64,000 nucleotides of DNA, from positions 41,161 through 105,160 of the forward strand of contig MU619333.1 in the NCBI GenBank assembly GCA_025201805.1, given 5' to 3'. Below, in pieces: positions 22,617-33,640 of this stretch (its first letter is position 1; each line of letters begins with the position of its first letter). This DNA comes from Parasitella parasitica (taxonomy: Eukaryota > Mucoromycota > Mucoromycetes > Mucorales > Mucoraceae). The translations under genes and the position numbers were made by a program. The notes under the pieces were generated by a model. That model saw nothing but the letters and a program-made list of their open reading frames with translations, was not told where the DNA came from and ran no database searches.

Positions 22617-23509
22617 ATGGGTAAATTGACACTATAGTCTATCCATCAAGACATCCATCCATGAAAGATTAATATCAATCCATTATTATAATAGGTATCA
22701 GTCGTGATTCTCGTCACAAGCGTAGCGCTACCGGTGCTAGACGTGATCAATACAGAAAGAAGAGAAAGTAAGATTTTTTGCCTTCGACAGTCTAAGAAGA
22801 GATATTGATATATAAAAAACGAAAAAAATAGGTTCGAGTTAGGTCGTCAATCTGCCAACACCAAGTTGGGTGGAAAGCGTATTCATCTTGTCCGTGTCCG
22901 TGGTGGTAACTTCAAGCGTCGTGCTCTCCGTCTTGAATCTGGTAACTTCTCCTGGGGTTCCGAAGGTATCTCTCGCAAGACTCGTGCTTTGACCGTTGTC
23001 TATAACGCTTCCAACAACGAGTTGGTTCGTACCAACACTCTCGTTAAGGGTGCTGTCATCCAAATTGATGCCACCCCCTTCCGTCAATGGTACGAATCTC
23101 ACTACGCCATCAACCTCGGCAAGAAGTCTGCCGATGCTGTAAGTTTTATCGAAAGAAAAAAAAATGTATGCGGATGTCATGTATATTTATATTGTGTATG
23201 TGTGTGTTTTTTTTTCAGGAAACCGCTACTGAGAAGAAGTCCAAGAGCGTCGAAAAGAAGATTGCTGCTCGTGCTGCTACTGCTGCTATCGATCCTCTTT
23301 TGAATGATCAATTCAATGCCGGTCGTCTCTACGCTGTCATTGCTTCTCGTCCTGGTCAATCTGGTCGCTGTGATGGTTATATTCTTGAGGGTAAGGAACT
23401 CGAGTTCTACCTCCGTAAGATCAAGGTAAGGATTTTGACAGGTCTAATATTAAATGGTTGCTATGGATACTAATTTCTCTTAATTTAATAGTCCAAGAAG
23501 CACCATTAA
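22617..23509 (+). CDS. RPS8: 40S ribosomal protein eS8
   Basis: Exons are 22617-22620, 22695-22767, 22832-23138, 23219-23425 and 23492-23509, giving 202 aa. The protein is a structural component of the small ribosomal subunit. It starts [20 protein letters not shown], the near-invariant eS8 N-terminus, continues with the [20 protein letters not shown] block, and ends KIKSKKHH. Exon 1 holds only ATG and one further base; the next intron is 74 nt. Codon choice is biased to C-ending Arg, Gly and Lys codons, as expected for high expression. An AATAAA lies about 25 nt after the stop. Confidence 0.97.
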
Positions 23510-23870
23510 GTTTCTTAATTTTCATTTATAAAAATAAAAAAGCTTTATATTCACTGGTTTTTTTGATAAAAAAAATCCCAAAGTTTATACTATTTATCGA
23601 ATTATCTCATCAATAATATTTGATTAATTCAATATCTGGATTGCGTTGATGAAAATTGTGTACTTTGTTGTTTCTGTATCTTTGCTTATGAATCTGAGCC
23701 ATTATAAAAATTTTGCCTGTGTAGCCCAAGTTAGCTTTTCTTTGACAGATCCCGGTCCGAGCTTAGTCGATGTGCTGAATAAAAGTAAGAGCCGGCCTAC
23801 CAAATTTATCATCGAGTCGATAAGCTATAGGCGTTGATTCTCCCTCTTTTAGCTTCAATATAGTCCAACA
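23510..23870. other. Spacer between eS8 and uL5 genes
   Basis: Contains the eS8 3' end and the uL5 promoter. A frame with a hydrophobic start at 23646-23837 is not supported as a gene. No other feature is seen. Confidence 0.5.
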
Positions 23871-24730
23871 ATGGTATGTTGAACATCAATTATATGTATA
23901 TAGACTTGGCTTTAAGAATGTATGGGGATACAACGTATAATGGATGGATGGATCTTTAATATTATGGATCAATGTTTTGTGTTTCTCTTCAGTTGGATGT
24001 GAGCGGTGAACGACAATGACTGCTACTGAAGCAATTATATGATACATGCCAACACCATTACTTCAATATTTGTACCTGTTTCTCATACATTCAAAAAAAA
24101 AAAAGCACTGGATATTTACATGTATTTGTAAAAAAAAACAAGTGGATATTTTCACGGAATTGCATAAATGCTAACCATATTAATGGAATGTAGAGCGCCG
24201 AAGAACAGAAGGTTACCAAGAACCCCATGCGCAACCTCCAAATTGAGAAATTAGTTCTCAACATTTGTGTTGGTGAATCTGGTGATAGACTTACCCGTGC
24301 TGCCAAGGTTTTGGAACAATTGACTGGTCAAACACCCGTCTACTCCAAGGCTCGTTACACTGTCCGTACTTTCTCTATTCGTCGTAACGAAAAAATCTCT
24401 GTTCATGTCACTGTCCGTGGTCCCAAGGCTGAGGAGATCCTCGAACGTGGTTTGAAGGTCAAGGAATATGAACTCAAGGCCCGTAACTTTTCTCAAACCG
24501 GTAACTTTGGTTTCGGTATCGACGAACACATTGATTTGGGCATCAAGTATGATCCTTCCATTGGTATCTACGGTATGGATTACTACGTTGTCATGGGCCG
24601 TCCTGGTAACCGTGTCGCTCGCAGAAAGCACTGCAAAGCCAAGGTTGGTGTCAAGCATCAAATAAAGAAGGAGGAAGCTATGGAATGGTTCAAGACACGT
24701 TTCGATGGCTCTATTTCTTTCAAGGCTTAA
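23871..24730 (+). CDS. RPL11: 60S ribosomal protein uL5 (L11)
   Basis: Exon 1 (23871-23873) is the ATG alone. A 320-nt intron follows, then exon 2 at 24194-24730, giving 179 aa. uL5 binds 5S rRNA and bridges the central protuberance of the large subunit. Recognisable blocks are [39 protein letters not shown] and [20 protein letters not shown], with [12 protein letters not shown] near the end. The length is close to the usual 170-180 aa. The first intron is several times longer than the others in this window. The gene converges on APC11, with about 100 nt between stop codons. Confidence 0.96.
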
Positions 24731-24831
24731 ATATTTTTTTATATACAATAAAAATCCAGAGATCATTTATACTTTTATTACTTGTATGATTATCTTGTAT
24801 TGGTGTGAGAAATGAAGGGTATTTTCTTGCT

Positions 24832-25104
24832 TTATTCGTGGGGTGCTTTGGCTGTTTGCCATGGTGTTCGATCCATTGGACAGCTTTCCTCTCTAGTGGA
24901 ACTTTGGAACCAGGTCTCGATACAATGAAGATGAAAAACATGGCTACATTCTCCCCAAATGAGAGGGCAATCATCGCCAGGTCTTTTACAATTGGGACAA
25001 CAGCCGTCATAGTCAGAATGGCAGATACCACACACATCATCTTCGTCTTTCACATCCCAGCTCCATTGAGCAGCCATAGTCCATGATACAATATTAATTT
25101 TCAT
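24832..25104 (-). CDS. APC11: Anaphase-promoting complex subunit 11 (RING-H2)
   Basis: A single exon gives 90 aa. Apc11 is the catalytic RING subunit of the anaphase-promoting complex, the E3 ligase that targets cyclins and securin. It begins MKINIVSW, and the diagnostic order follows: WSWDVKDEDDVCGIC, then DGCCPNCKRPGDDCPLIWGE, CSHVFHLHCI and CPMDR. All zinc ligands of the Apc11-type RING-H2 are present. An in-frame extension upstream to about 25146 exists, but the family N-terminus fits the Met at 25104. Confidence 0.96.
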   Translation of the reverse strand: MKINIVSWTMAAQWSWDVKDEDDVCGICHSDYDGCCPNCKRPGDDCPLIWGECSHVFHLHCIETWFQSSTREESCPMDRTPWQTAKAPHE

Positions 25105-25849
25105 TGTGTAAAAATGATGCAGTTCGTGTTCAAAAACATTGAACAACTTTGACGTCTTTTTGCCGGTACCGTATCAATTGGGCGTCACAGTAATGCCTGG
25201 TGCAGTGCACATGTTGTACTGGAGTAGGGTACCATGGTACCAATGAATGGACGTGATTCCGATTTCATACGATACTCCACTGTAAGGTAATGGCCTGTAC
25301 AGTCGAAGAAAAAAATTTGCATTTTTGCAATATTTTTCTCTACATTTCTGGAATAGACTTGATTTTTTTTTACCAGTGAATTACATTCATACAAGGGCTG
25401 ATGTGTACTGTGTGCATTTCACACAGACTTGGTAATTGGATGGAGTAAAACTTTCACCGTGCGATGAGCTACAAACAAAATGTACACCTGTGAACGTAAG
25501 GTGCACATAAAAAAACATGCTACGATGGCGTATGTAACGTTTCTTTATTGAGGAAATGTGCCGAAGACAGGGAAAATCGGCGTTGATTGTGATTCATTAT
25601 TCTTACGACTCAGGGGACGTTTGTCTTGTTGAAATTACCAGGCAAAGATGAGATCAGGGGATACTTGTCTCGCATAATTATCTGGCAATGCTACACCATT
25701 TAAAGGAGAAATGGATTAAGATTGCTCTTTGGGAAGCCCTGACTTGATTTGTATTCAAGGTAGCGATTGCCTCTACAGCAGGAATAGCCGTAGGTTCAAT
25801 AAGATTCGACAACGGATACTGTAGCTGTTTGAGGTCTACCCGCTGCATT
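25105..25849. other. Intergenic between APC11 and the CotH relic
   Basis: No supported gene. The interval holds the APC11 promoter and grades into the decayed 3' end of the CotH-like sequence. Confidence 0.45.
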
Positions 25850-26730
25850 GAAAGCACTGTATTGTTTACCACTCCTTAATGCCAACCAAAGAATAAAGTT
25901 GGACCGAAACAGCCATTAATAGCCGTTTTAAAGTTGATGGTATTATTCAGGATACGAGCAACAAAATTGCTTTGGATAGTACTCATTACAATGGAGATAC
26001 TAAACAATAGGTGAGCATTGACGATGGCGTGCCATTTAAAATTGTCTTGTTCCTTCGAGAAATAATATTATCCTGATAAACACCCTTCTGTACTAGTCTA
26101 GCCAGTGCATTAATGTGTTCGTTGATAACATTAGGATGGACAAGGTTTTGTGATACCTTACAAAGGATGTTGTTGAACTCTTGAGCAAAATCAGGGACTC
26201 GCAGGGTCTCATTTAATAAGGGGTGAGCATCATGGAGCCTAAGGGAACTGCTAGCATTACCGATCCACATGTCAGTTAAAGAGTAAAAAGCGGTATTTCC
26301 ATAATATTTTCCATGGTGAATCAAATAAAAACGAGATTTGATCTATTGTTATATATCCATTTGTGTTGCCAAGTGAAGTTTCTAGTGCAGCACTAAATAA
26401 CTCAAATAATGCATAATAATCATACAAAAGCAGTAATACAAAAAAAAAAACTTTAGAGGCTAGATGTCTCGATATACCTATTCTAGGCCTCGACAGGCTT
26501 TACATTGCCAATTATCTCAGAGGTATTGGTAATAAAGTGTGCAAATGCAATGAGACATTTAAAACTATGGTCCCTGTCTGATATTGGCATCCTGTTTGAT
26601 AGAGTAATAATTATTAGAAAAAAAAATGGCTACGATTAATGCTCGTGCAGTATGAAAATTCATTTTCTCCAAAATAAGCCATAGTTGCATTAAAATCACC
26701 GAAATGGAGGATACGATTTTCGTACAAGTT
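25850..26730 (-). pseudogene. Decayed CotH-family gene copy
   Basis: Conceptual minus-strand fragments in different frames line up in order with the intact CotH at 28097-29917. AYFGENEFSY (near 26660) matches YLGESEAPY, and LIAFAHFI (near 26540) matches LIAFTKFL. SAALETSLGNTNGYI (near 26380) matches LALEVLLGDTDGYI. A 112-codon open stretch at 25986-26324 then contains HPLLNETLRVPDFAQEFNNI, like RPLLKQILKVPEFKAKFESI. RILNNTINFKTAING (near 25950) matches RVLRNNISFETAVNG. Stop codons and frameshifts lie between the pieces, and the N-terminal third is not found. It is an inactive relic, divergently oriented to the intact gene. Confidence 0.82.
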
Positions 26731-28031
26731 AGAATATAGAAATCATTCAATGTATGATAATCCGTCGGTGCTAGTCAATTAATAGACTCTTTCTCAACGA
26801 CATCACCAGCATTGTCTACTTTGGTATATTGATATGCTTTAATTGAAAAATTCTAAGGCCAACGTGCAATCACAGAAACTAAGGTTGCGCGTTGTATGCA
26901 TGAAAATTCTCTTTGAAAACGCAATCCAGCGCATCTTATGGGAATTGGAAACGAAATTTCTTACCAATATGTCATGATTTAGAATGAACGTCCTGTAGCT
27001 AATACGTATGCTTTGTTTTTTCTCTTTTCAAGAGCCTGATCAAATCCAGCATTTGATAAAGATGCTTTGTCATGGTCGTTGTACAAAGAAGATTACGGCA
27101 GATTAAAGAACCTAAATGGGCAAATATATATATTCAAGCATTGCTCGGTCTAATTGAATCCTGAAATGCTTTATTAAATAATACTTTTGAAATCTAAAGA
27201 AAGAAAAGTAGACAAAGGTGTATTCATACTTTGATCAGAAGATATCAATCAGTTTAACTCTTTTATTCTTCTCAAATCTATGCTTTGGAGGCATAACAAC
27301 GAAAAAGACGGAAAATAGGAGATCTGAACGCATTGAAGTGCTGGTTACATCGCCTTTTATATCATGCATATGGTAAAGAATAGGGCTACTTGTGTAGAAA
27401 CATCTCTCCTTTTATAAATTTAACGGAATTTATTGTCAAGCCTGGGAATTCCATGATTTACATATAAATCCAAAAAGAGGATCCAATATCGTGGTATTAT
27501 TGCTAGCTTACGGATATATCTCAAAGTGTCATTCCTGTAATCAGATTGCGAGTGGGATTATCTACATATACGGTTGAATAAATCACAGTAAAGATATAAA
27601 TACATGGAGCAGCATCTAATCATTCATGACATAGCAATGCATTGGTCCTTGTTCAAGCAAATCAGCCAGGGATAGTAATGCAAGCGTGATCAACAAGCTG
27701 CATTTGGTGTTGCCAGCCACACGAATTTTGTTTATCATTATCAGCCCTCATCCTGCGCAACATTACGAGTAATTGCTCCTATCTGAGGTATTCAATATAT
27801 CGGCGTTGTGTGTTTTAGTTTTACCAAGAAAATGACCATCATTGAAACGAATGCTCAGCATGATTACAACATGGATACATTTGTATACAACTTGAAAACA
27901 CGCTACTGGGCACAGTTAGTGTAACTGTGCAATGACAGAAATGTTAACAGAGCCCTTCCATACACGTGTTGTAAATTACACAAATCTATTTGTCCCACTC
28001 CTTTAAGAGAGGCTATGTATATATATATATG
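26731..28031. other. Region between the CotH relic and the CotH gene
   Basis: No open gene. The left part may hold further eroded CotH N-terminal sequence on the minus strand, too degraded to delimit. The right part is the upstream region of the intact CotH gene, with AT-alternating runs near 28015-28035. Confidence 0.4.
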
Positions 28032-28040
28032 TATATAAAG
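28032..28040 (+). promoter_or_regulatory. TATA box of the CotH gene
   Basis: TATATAAAG lies 57 nt upstream of the ATG, with CT-rich sequence (TTTTCCTTTCC) in between. Confidence 0.6.
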
Positions 28041-28096
28041 CGGGCTCAACCATTTGCATCTGTTTTCCTTTCCATCTACTTCTGTTGCCATTAAAA

Positions 28097-29917
28097 ATGC
28101 TTCAGAAACCAGTATTCCTCGCAGTGTTCTTGCTAGGCATTTCCAATGCGATTGCGCAGAACATTACCTACAAAGTGGTGACAACAGCCATCGGCCATGA
28201 TGATCCAGTTACTATGGGTGTATTGGTCGATGATTATAAAACACCATTCCCATTAATTGCATCAGCAGATATTCCATACATATACACAGGCAATGCGCCA
28301 ATTGCAAAGTCTGGCTATAGCTACGTTCGTTTCAACAAAGACTCCCAGTCGCTAGAAGAAAAGGAAGCATTCAGCAGAGATGCGATCCAAACAGACACAG
28401 TATTTGAATTCTATAACAGGTCGCAAAACACATATTCTGTACCTGGATTACCTCAACTTTACGAACCCATCGATTCCATCAATCGAGTAAAGTCAGACCT
28501 GCACTATAATGACAGAATCCCAACCATCTTCATTTCTGGTGACATTTCATCTATCCAAACTAATTCTTCCAAAGGTGTTAATGCTGCAATTGATGTTACA
28601 TATGTTAGGTATGTACGCATCTTGCGACATGAGACGCATATACTGAACTTTTGTATAGTTTAGATCAAGCAATGACGCTTAAGGGAGCAAAAATTCAGTT
28701 ATCAGGTCGTGGAACCAGGAACCTGCCCAAAGCATCCTACAAAATCAAGTTTGGCAAGCAAGATCTGTTTTTTGGCTACAAGACTATCAAGTTGCGATCT
28801 CTCATTACTGATCCTTCTTATATCCGAGAAAAGATGGGATTTGATTTGGCCGAATCTTTCGGGCTTCCCACTACTCGATATTCCTTTGCCAGGTACAAAT
28901 TTATACATTTCTGTTTTCTAGACAACATTTTACTAATAATAGAACATTAGGTTATTTGTTAATAACAAGCCTCTTGGTCTGTTTGGTGTTGAAGAAGACT
29001 TTTCCAATCCTTGGCTTGCAAACGAGTTCAATAATGGCGTCGATCAAGGCTTCAACCAAGGCATTCTTTACAATGGCGCTATTCGCTCCAATCTGCAGTA
29101 CCTCGGGGAAAGTGAAGCCCCTTACCTCGAAGTCAAAGTCAAAAAGTTTGGTGACACAGCGTACAGCATCAAAGCAAAACCCACGAATGGAAACGCTGAT
29201 ATGAAAAAATTGATTGCTTTCACCAAGTTTTTGAAGGAAGCTCCCTCTATAGATTCAGATGCTGTTGCTACGTGGAACAGCCATGTGAATACAGATAGCG
29301 TACTTAGAAGCCTGGCCTTAGAAGTGCTCCTGGGAGATACCGATGGTTACATAAGCAGCGGTGATAACTACTACATTTATGAAGACCCCGCTCATAATGG
29401 CAGATTCGTCTACATTATGTACGATTTGGATTTGACCCAAGGCTCTGCCTCCCGTCACTCTGTGTCTGAAACATTGAAGGGTGATTACCAAAAGTTTTTG
29501 GGTTACAATGAAGCAAGACCACTTTTGAAGCAAATTCTCAAGGTCCCTGAATTTAAAGCCAAGTTCGAATCTATTCTTCGTGATTTCATCCGAAAACAAC
29601 AAGACAACCAAGAATTTTTGTACCAACACATTGATGCTTTAGCCGCAATGATCAAGGAAGACGTTGCCTGGGACAAATCCATTTCCAGAGAGCATCGTGA
29701 AACCACTGTAAGCCAGTATTTAGAAGAAATTGTCGAAAATGGCAAAGAGGCAAACGGCAAGGCAGCTGAAGCTCCTGTCGTGGACTACTCTGAAAGAGTT
29801 TTGCGCAATAATATCTCATTCGAAACTGCTGTCAATGGCAATATTGATCGCCTAACTCTTATGGGCTTGAAGCAGTGGTATTCAAAGATGATTGAATCTT
29901 ATTCTTCGTTCCTATAA
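28097..29917 (+). CDS. CotH-family secreted protein kinase-like / surface protein
   Basis: Exons are 28097-28608, 28659-28892 and 28951-29917, giving 570 aa. A signal peptide spans residues 1-21 (hydrophobic LAVFLLGISNAIAQ). The body matches the spore-coat CotH family: SGRGTRNLPKASYKIKFGK, LRSLITDPSYIREKMGFDLA, LFVNNKPLGLFGVEEDF, then LALEVLLGDTDGY and YIMYDLDL. CotH proteins are atypical kinases in bacteria; in Mucorales some members are cell-surface invasins. Whether this copy is catalytic or adhesive is not shown. I see neither the specific invasin motif described for pathogenic relatives nor a hydrophobic GPI tail. A degraded sibling lies 1.4 kb upstream on the other strand. Confidence 0.9.
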
Positions 29918-30114
29918 CTTATATTTATTGTGTGTACAAGTAGTTTTCTTTAATAATGATATCTCCTAATAATAATAAACGCTTGCTTCTCCTTTGTGGC
30001 TATATATACCGAGGCTCACACTATAAAGAGGTACTAACATCTGTTGCATATTCAATATGCTGTCATTAAGGTTCTCTTGCCGACTTAAGATTGCTACCTT
30101 CAAGTTACTCGCTG

Positions 30115-30150
<36 letters not shown>

Positions 30151-31108
30151 NNNNNNNNNNCATGTTATTATCGTTCTACCATGCGAAACATAATTGCTAA
30201 CTTGCGTATGTGTGTGCTTTGACTGCGTTTATTTTATGGACATGGAGATATGACCTAGGAATCCGATAGTGTATTTCGTCCTCTCTTATCACAAATATGT
30301 TTGTTGATTATAATGTCAAAGAGTTTTATAAAATGTCATTAGCTAATCCTCAAATATTTCAATAGAAGTAGATCGAGCAACCCCTAAAAGGTCAAGGTAT
30401 CAAAAAAGAAAATGACTTTGATAACCCACTTGTACTCTTTTTTGCTTGGCTACCTGCTAATTGCATGCATGCGACACTGACAGAGACCCATGATGCCGAG
30501 CTACCAAAGACAGTCTATTCACTGTCTCCCCCAACTCTATCATAATCATGAAATTCCTGAAATAAATTTGGTGAATAAGCTTATGAAGTTGACGCCAGCT
30601 TTTTTTAGCTCTCAAATGAATAGCAGTTTCTTCTATCAGGAAGAAAGAGGAAGCTGTGTGGATGGGTAGGGAAATGCCGTTGTGATGTAATAACTTTATT
30701 CACTTCTTTTGCTCTTGTACATAAATTATATAAAGACACGCTAAAATCTCAACTAAATGCTTGTTTTGATAATACCTAAGCAATTATCTGATAAAAGAAA
30801 CGTACAAATTGAATTTTCTTGAAGGACAAAGTAGTTTTTCGAAAAGAACAACCACTTCTGAACTAGCCAGAACAGATAAAATTTACTAGCCCCACTATGT
30901 ACATATTTATACATCTATCATTCCTGAAATTGTTTTGAACCGCCAAAAATGTGGTTTATTGCCGATCTTGCGTGGATATGTGCCTATTTTTAACTACAAA
31001 AAAAAGTTAAAATAATAAATAAACAAACAGGGAGCATCAACATGTAAGAAACTTTTACTCTAGTGAAAATGAGGAGTATTTTGTCTCATGGTGAGTGCTG
31101 TCTTTTAG
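29918..31108. other. Intergenic with assembly gap
   Basis: No gene seen. Contains a poly(T) run and a 10-N gap (listed separately) and the upstream region of the next gene. Confidence 0.5.
30116..30160. other. T35 run abutting a 10-N assembly gap
   Basis: Thirty-five T are followed by ten N at 30151-30160. The gap is an assembly artefact caused by the homopolymer, so true length and linkage here are uncertain. Confidence 0.97.
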
Positions 31109-31116
31109 TATAAAAG
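31109..31116 (+). promoter_or_regulatory. TATA box of the 153-aa orphan gene
   Basis: TATAAAAG lies 61 nt upstream of the ATG at 31177, followed by a TTTCTTTCTTTTTTTTTTCT pyrimidine block. Confidence 0.6.
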
Positions 31117-31176
31117 CGTGCCCTATTTTTTGCTGTTTCTTTCTTTTTTTTTTCTATAATTATCTGAGAAAAAAAA

Positions 31177-31638
31177 ATGACTATTGCTACCACCTCTTGT
31201 TTAACTACTGCTATCAAGACTACCTGCCGCAAAAGAAAGAGATCTTCAGAATCACATGTCCGTTTTTCTACTCAACCTCAAAGTATTATTTACACATACT
31301 CGCAATCAGATTATGATCGTAGTGGATTGCTACCTGTCATTCAACCACAGCATGAAAAGCAGCAATTCATACTCACATTGGCCTTCAATTTTGTCCATTC
31401 TCAACCTTCGCAAGTAGATCAGAAACCAATGTTTAACAAAAAATCTACTCGAAACAAAAGACCAAAGCTCACTATCGATACAAGCAATCTGCATGGCCCG
31501 CTTTATTTTACAAGCATGACAACGAATCATCAAAAGAAATCAATTCAACCACTATCACCAGCAGAAGATGACAAGGAAGATTTTGATAGTCTTACCAAAG
31601 AAAACACTCGAAGAAATAGTTTACCACTAGTGCAGTAG
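31177..31638 (+). CDS. Orphan protein with VRF...YTYSxxDYDRS motif
   Basis: A single exon gives 153 aa. The N-terminus is basic (CRKRKRSSE), then comes VRFSTQPQSIIYTYSQSDYD followed by RSGLLP. A V-R-F ... Y-T-Y-S-x2-(D/E)-Y-D-R-S pattern of this kind recurs in otherwise disordered fungal proteins, and VRF resembles a type-1 phosphatase docking motif; both points are from memory and unverified. The rest is Ser/Gln/Lys-rich and likely disordered. A second basic cluster (KKSTRNKRPK, near residue 88) could direct nuclear import. A TATA box and pyrimidine-rich leader support a real gene. The function is unknown. Confidence 0.6.
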   Translation: MTIATTSCLTTAIKTTCRKRKRSSESHVRFSTQPQSIIYTYSQSDYDRSGLLPVIQPQHEKQQFILTLAFNFVHSQPSQVDQKPMFNKKSTRNKRPKLTIDTSNLHGPLYFTSMTTNHQKKSIQPLSPAEDDKEDFDSLTKENTRRNSLPLVQ

Positions 31639-32902
31639 TCGTATATACTAGTTCCCTCCTTTCGCCTGTACATACTTGAAAATTGCTATTATATAATAAA
31701 CGCTAATACTTGCTATATCGATATCGTTAACAATCACTGTTTGCGTGTTTGTATATTTTAACACTATCCAAGCATTCGCTATGGTACATACACACTCTTC
31801 CTCTTGTGTGCTCATGTTGCTTAATTGGTAGAATGGTATAACATTGATAGTGCATGAAGCATAGTTCTGCATAATTACCTCCAACTCAATCTAATAATGC
31901 TGTATTACATACATGCATCACCTTAACTTATTTCTTTAAATTTCATTATTAGGTGAAGTGGTATATTCATATCCAACTAATATTATAATATAAGGGTATT
32001 ATGCATATTGATTATATCCAAAACTGGGATATAGATCAAAAAAAGGGTCCATACTACTGTACAGTTTACTCCTTTCATCCAGTTTTATATACTATATTGA
32101 TTTCATTGTTGTATTAAAATAAATTGATACTGCTCTAATATGAAAATGATCTCCTTCAGTAGGATAGCAATAATTCATGTTCATCTGTGCCAAGAGGTTT
32201 TGTATGCAGGTGAATATGCATCGTGTACGTCTCCTTTAATCCAAGAAAGAAAAACGTGCGATGAAATAATCGAAAGTATTGCATGAATTTATACAATATA
32301 AAGCCCACGATTTACGGTAGTATATGCTGAATGATTCAATATTGCTGTCTTTTGCGATATTCACCAACCGCAATATGTATAAGCATATGCATGTATAGAT
32401 TTTTCGTTGGCTTACATTTCATATACCAGTATATCACAATAATCGTCTTAATCATCGTCATCCTTATCATAACAGCATAATATAATGATCCTGATCATGT
32501 GCCTTATTAACCATTTGAACAGACGAATCAAGAAAAAACGCATATATCGTAGATGTCATATACGCAATGATTTGAATCCCCCAGAAAAGAGGCAATTTTG
32601 ATTATATATATACATATAAATCATTGAGATATGTAGTGAGAATTAGCATTAAATAGGAATGCTGGTGCTATCTCAATTGAGTCCTTAAAACTAAATCTAC
32701 CAAAGAGTTATCCTTTTATTGGATATGAATTTCGAAATTGTATTCATATACAAATATAGTTTTTTACTATTATCCTGAGGAATAACCACCCCTAGTCATG
32801 GACTTTAGGTACAATATAACATTAGTATGCTGGCTGGTGAGATCAGGTATTCTGACTAAAGAGACAACTTTGATCTCAAAAGATGAGTAAGCAACCAAAA
32901 GC
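31639..32902. other. AT-rich intergenic, nothing supported
   Basis: Many short stop-rich frames only. No repeat or RNA gene could be delimited. Confidence 0.5.
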
Positions 32903-33640
32903 CTAGAATATAAATAGTAGGCATTCATTCGTCAGTGATTGATGATCAATAAAAACCGCTTTTATTATATAGTATTTGCTTTCGACTGCCTGATATATAA
33001 TACGTTGGCAGTGGGTTAGTTTTGTCGATATTCCAAAGTAATATTTGTAGCTTTTGAAAGGAAAGGAAAGGCCTGCAAGTTGGTTCCAGCACCCGGTCTT
33101 TACCTTTTTGTTGGCAGGAGGGCTATCTTCAAACTTCAAGGTAAAATATTCATATCAGAATGCTTCGGCTGGAGTGGCGCAATAGTTTAACCAGGTTTAT
33201 TGAATGATATAGTGTCTGTGGCTGGTGGCAAGTTGTTCAAAAATTCATCTATTGGCGTTATCTTTATCTGTGCAACTGAAGTTTTGCATTTGGGCTAGTT
33301 CTTTTGGAAAGGAAAGCTGGGTCAAAATTTGGCTTGAACATGAATGTATTTTTAAATATGTCGACCTGTGGAAAGCTTGGTCACCTTCGATTCGAACATT
33401 TTGATATGCTGTAAACCATTTCGACCAGAGAAGAGAAAGGGCAATAAAAATTTATATTCAAACATACACGATGCGTGGAGTTCTTCAAGGTTGAGACACT
33501 TGCGAACAATTAATTCCATCAAAGTTATCCAAGAATTCAAATCTCTTGATATTCCATTACTACCTGCAGTTTGGACTTCTCCCAAACGAAACTCATTATA
33601 TATTGCTTCTTAGATTGCTTTTCCCCAGCCTTAATAGGCA
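32903..33640 (-). pseudogene. Degenerate F-box/LRR-like gene fragments
   Basis: Minus-strand pieces include CLNLEELHASCMFEYKFLLP followed by NGLQHIKMFESKV (33352-33585), which read like leucine-rich-repeat segments. Downstream come EFLNNLPPATDTISFNKPG (near 33240) and then MKFEDSPPANKKVKTG (near 33139), in shifted frames with stops between. The pieces resemble the C-terminal half of Mucorales F-box/LRR-like proteins, which is a tentative assignment from composition. No intact reading frame joins them. Confidence 0.4.

Noticed and set aside
22839-23180. Minus-strand 113-codon frame
   Set aside because: Antisense to eS8 exon 3; produced by codon bias of a highly expressed gene.
23874-24193. 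Intronic snoRNA in uL5
   Set aside because: I looked for paired C (RUGAUGA) and D (CUGA) boxes; only isolated partial matches were present.
24251-24766. Minus-strand 171-codon open frame
   Set aside because: It lies fully antisense to uL5, whose family match is unambiguous.
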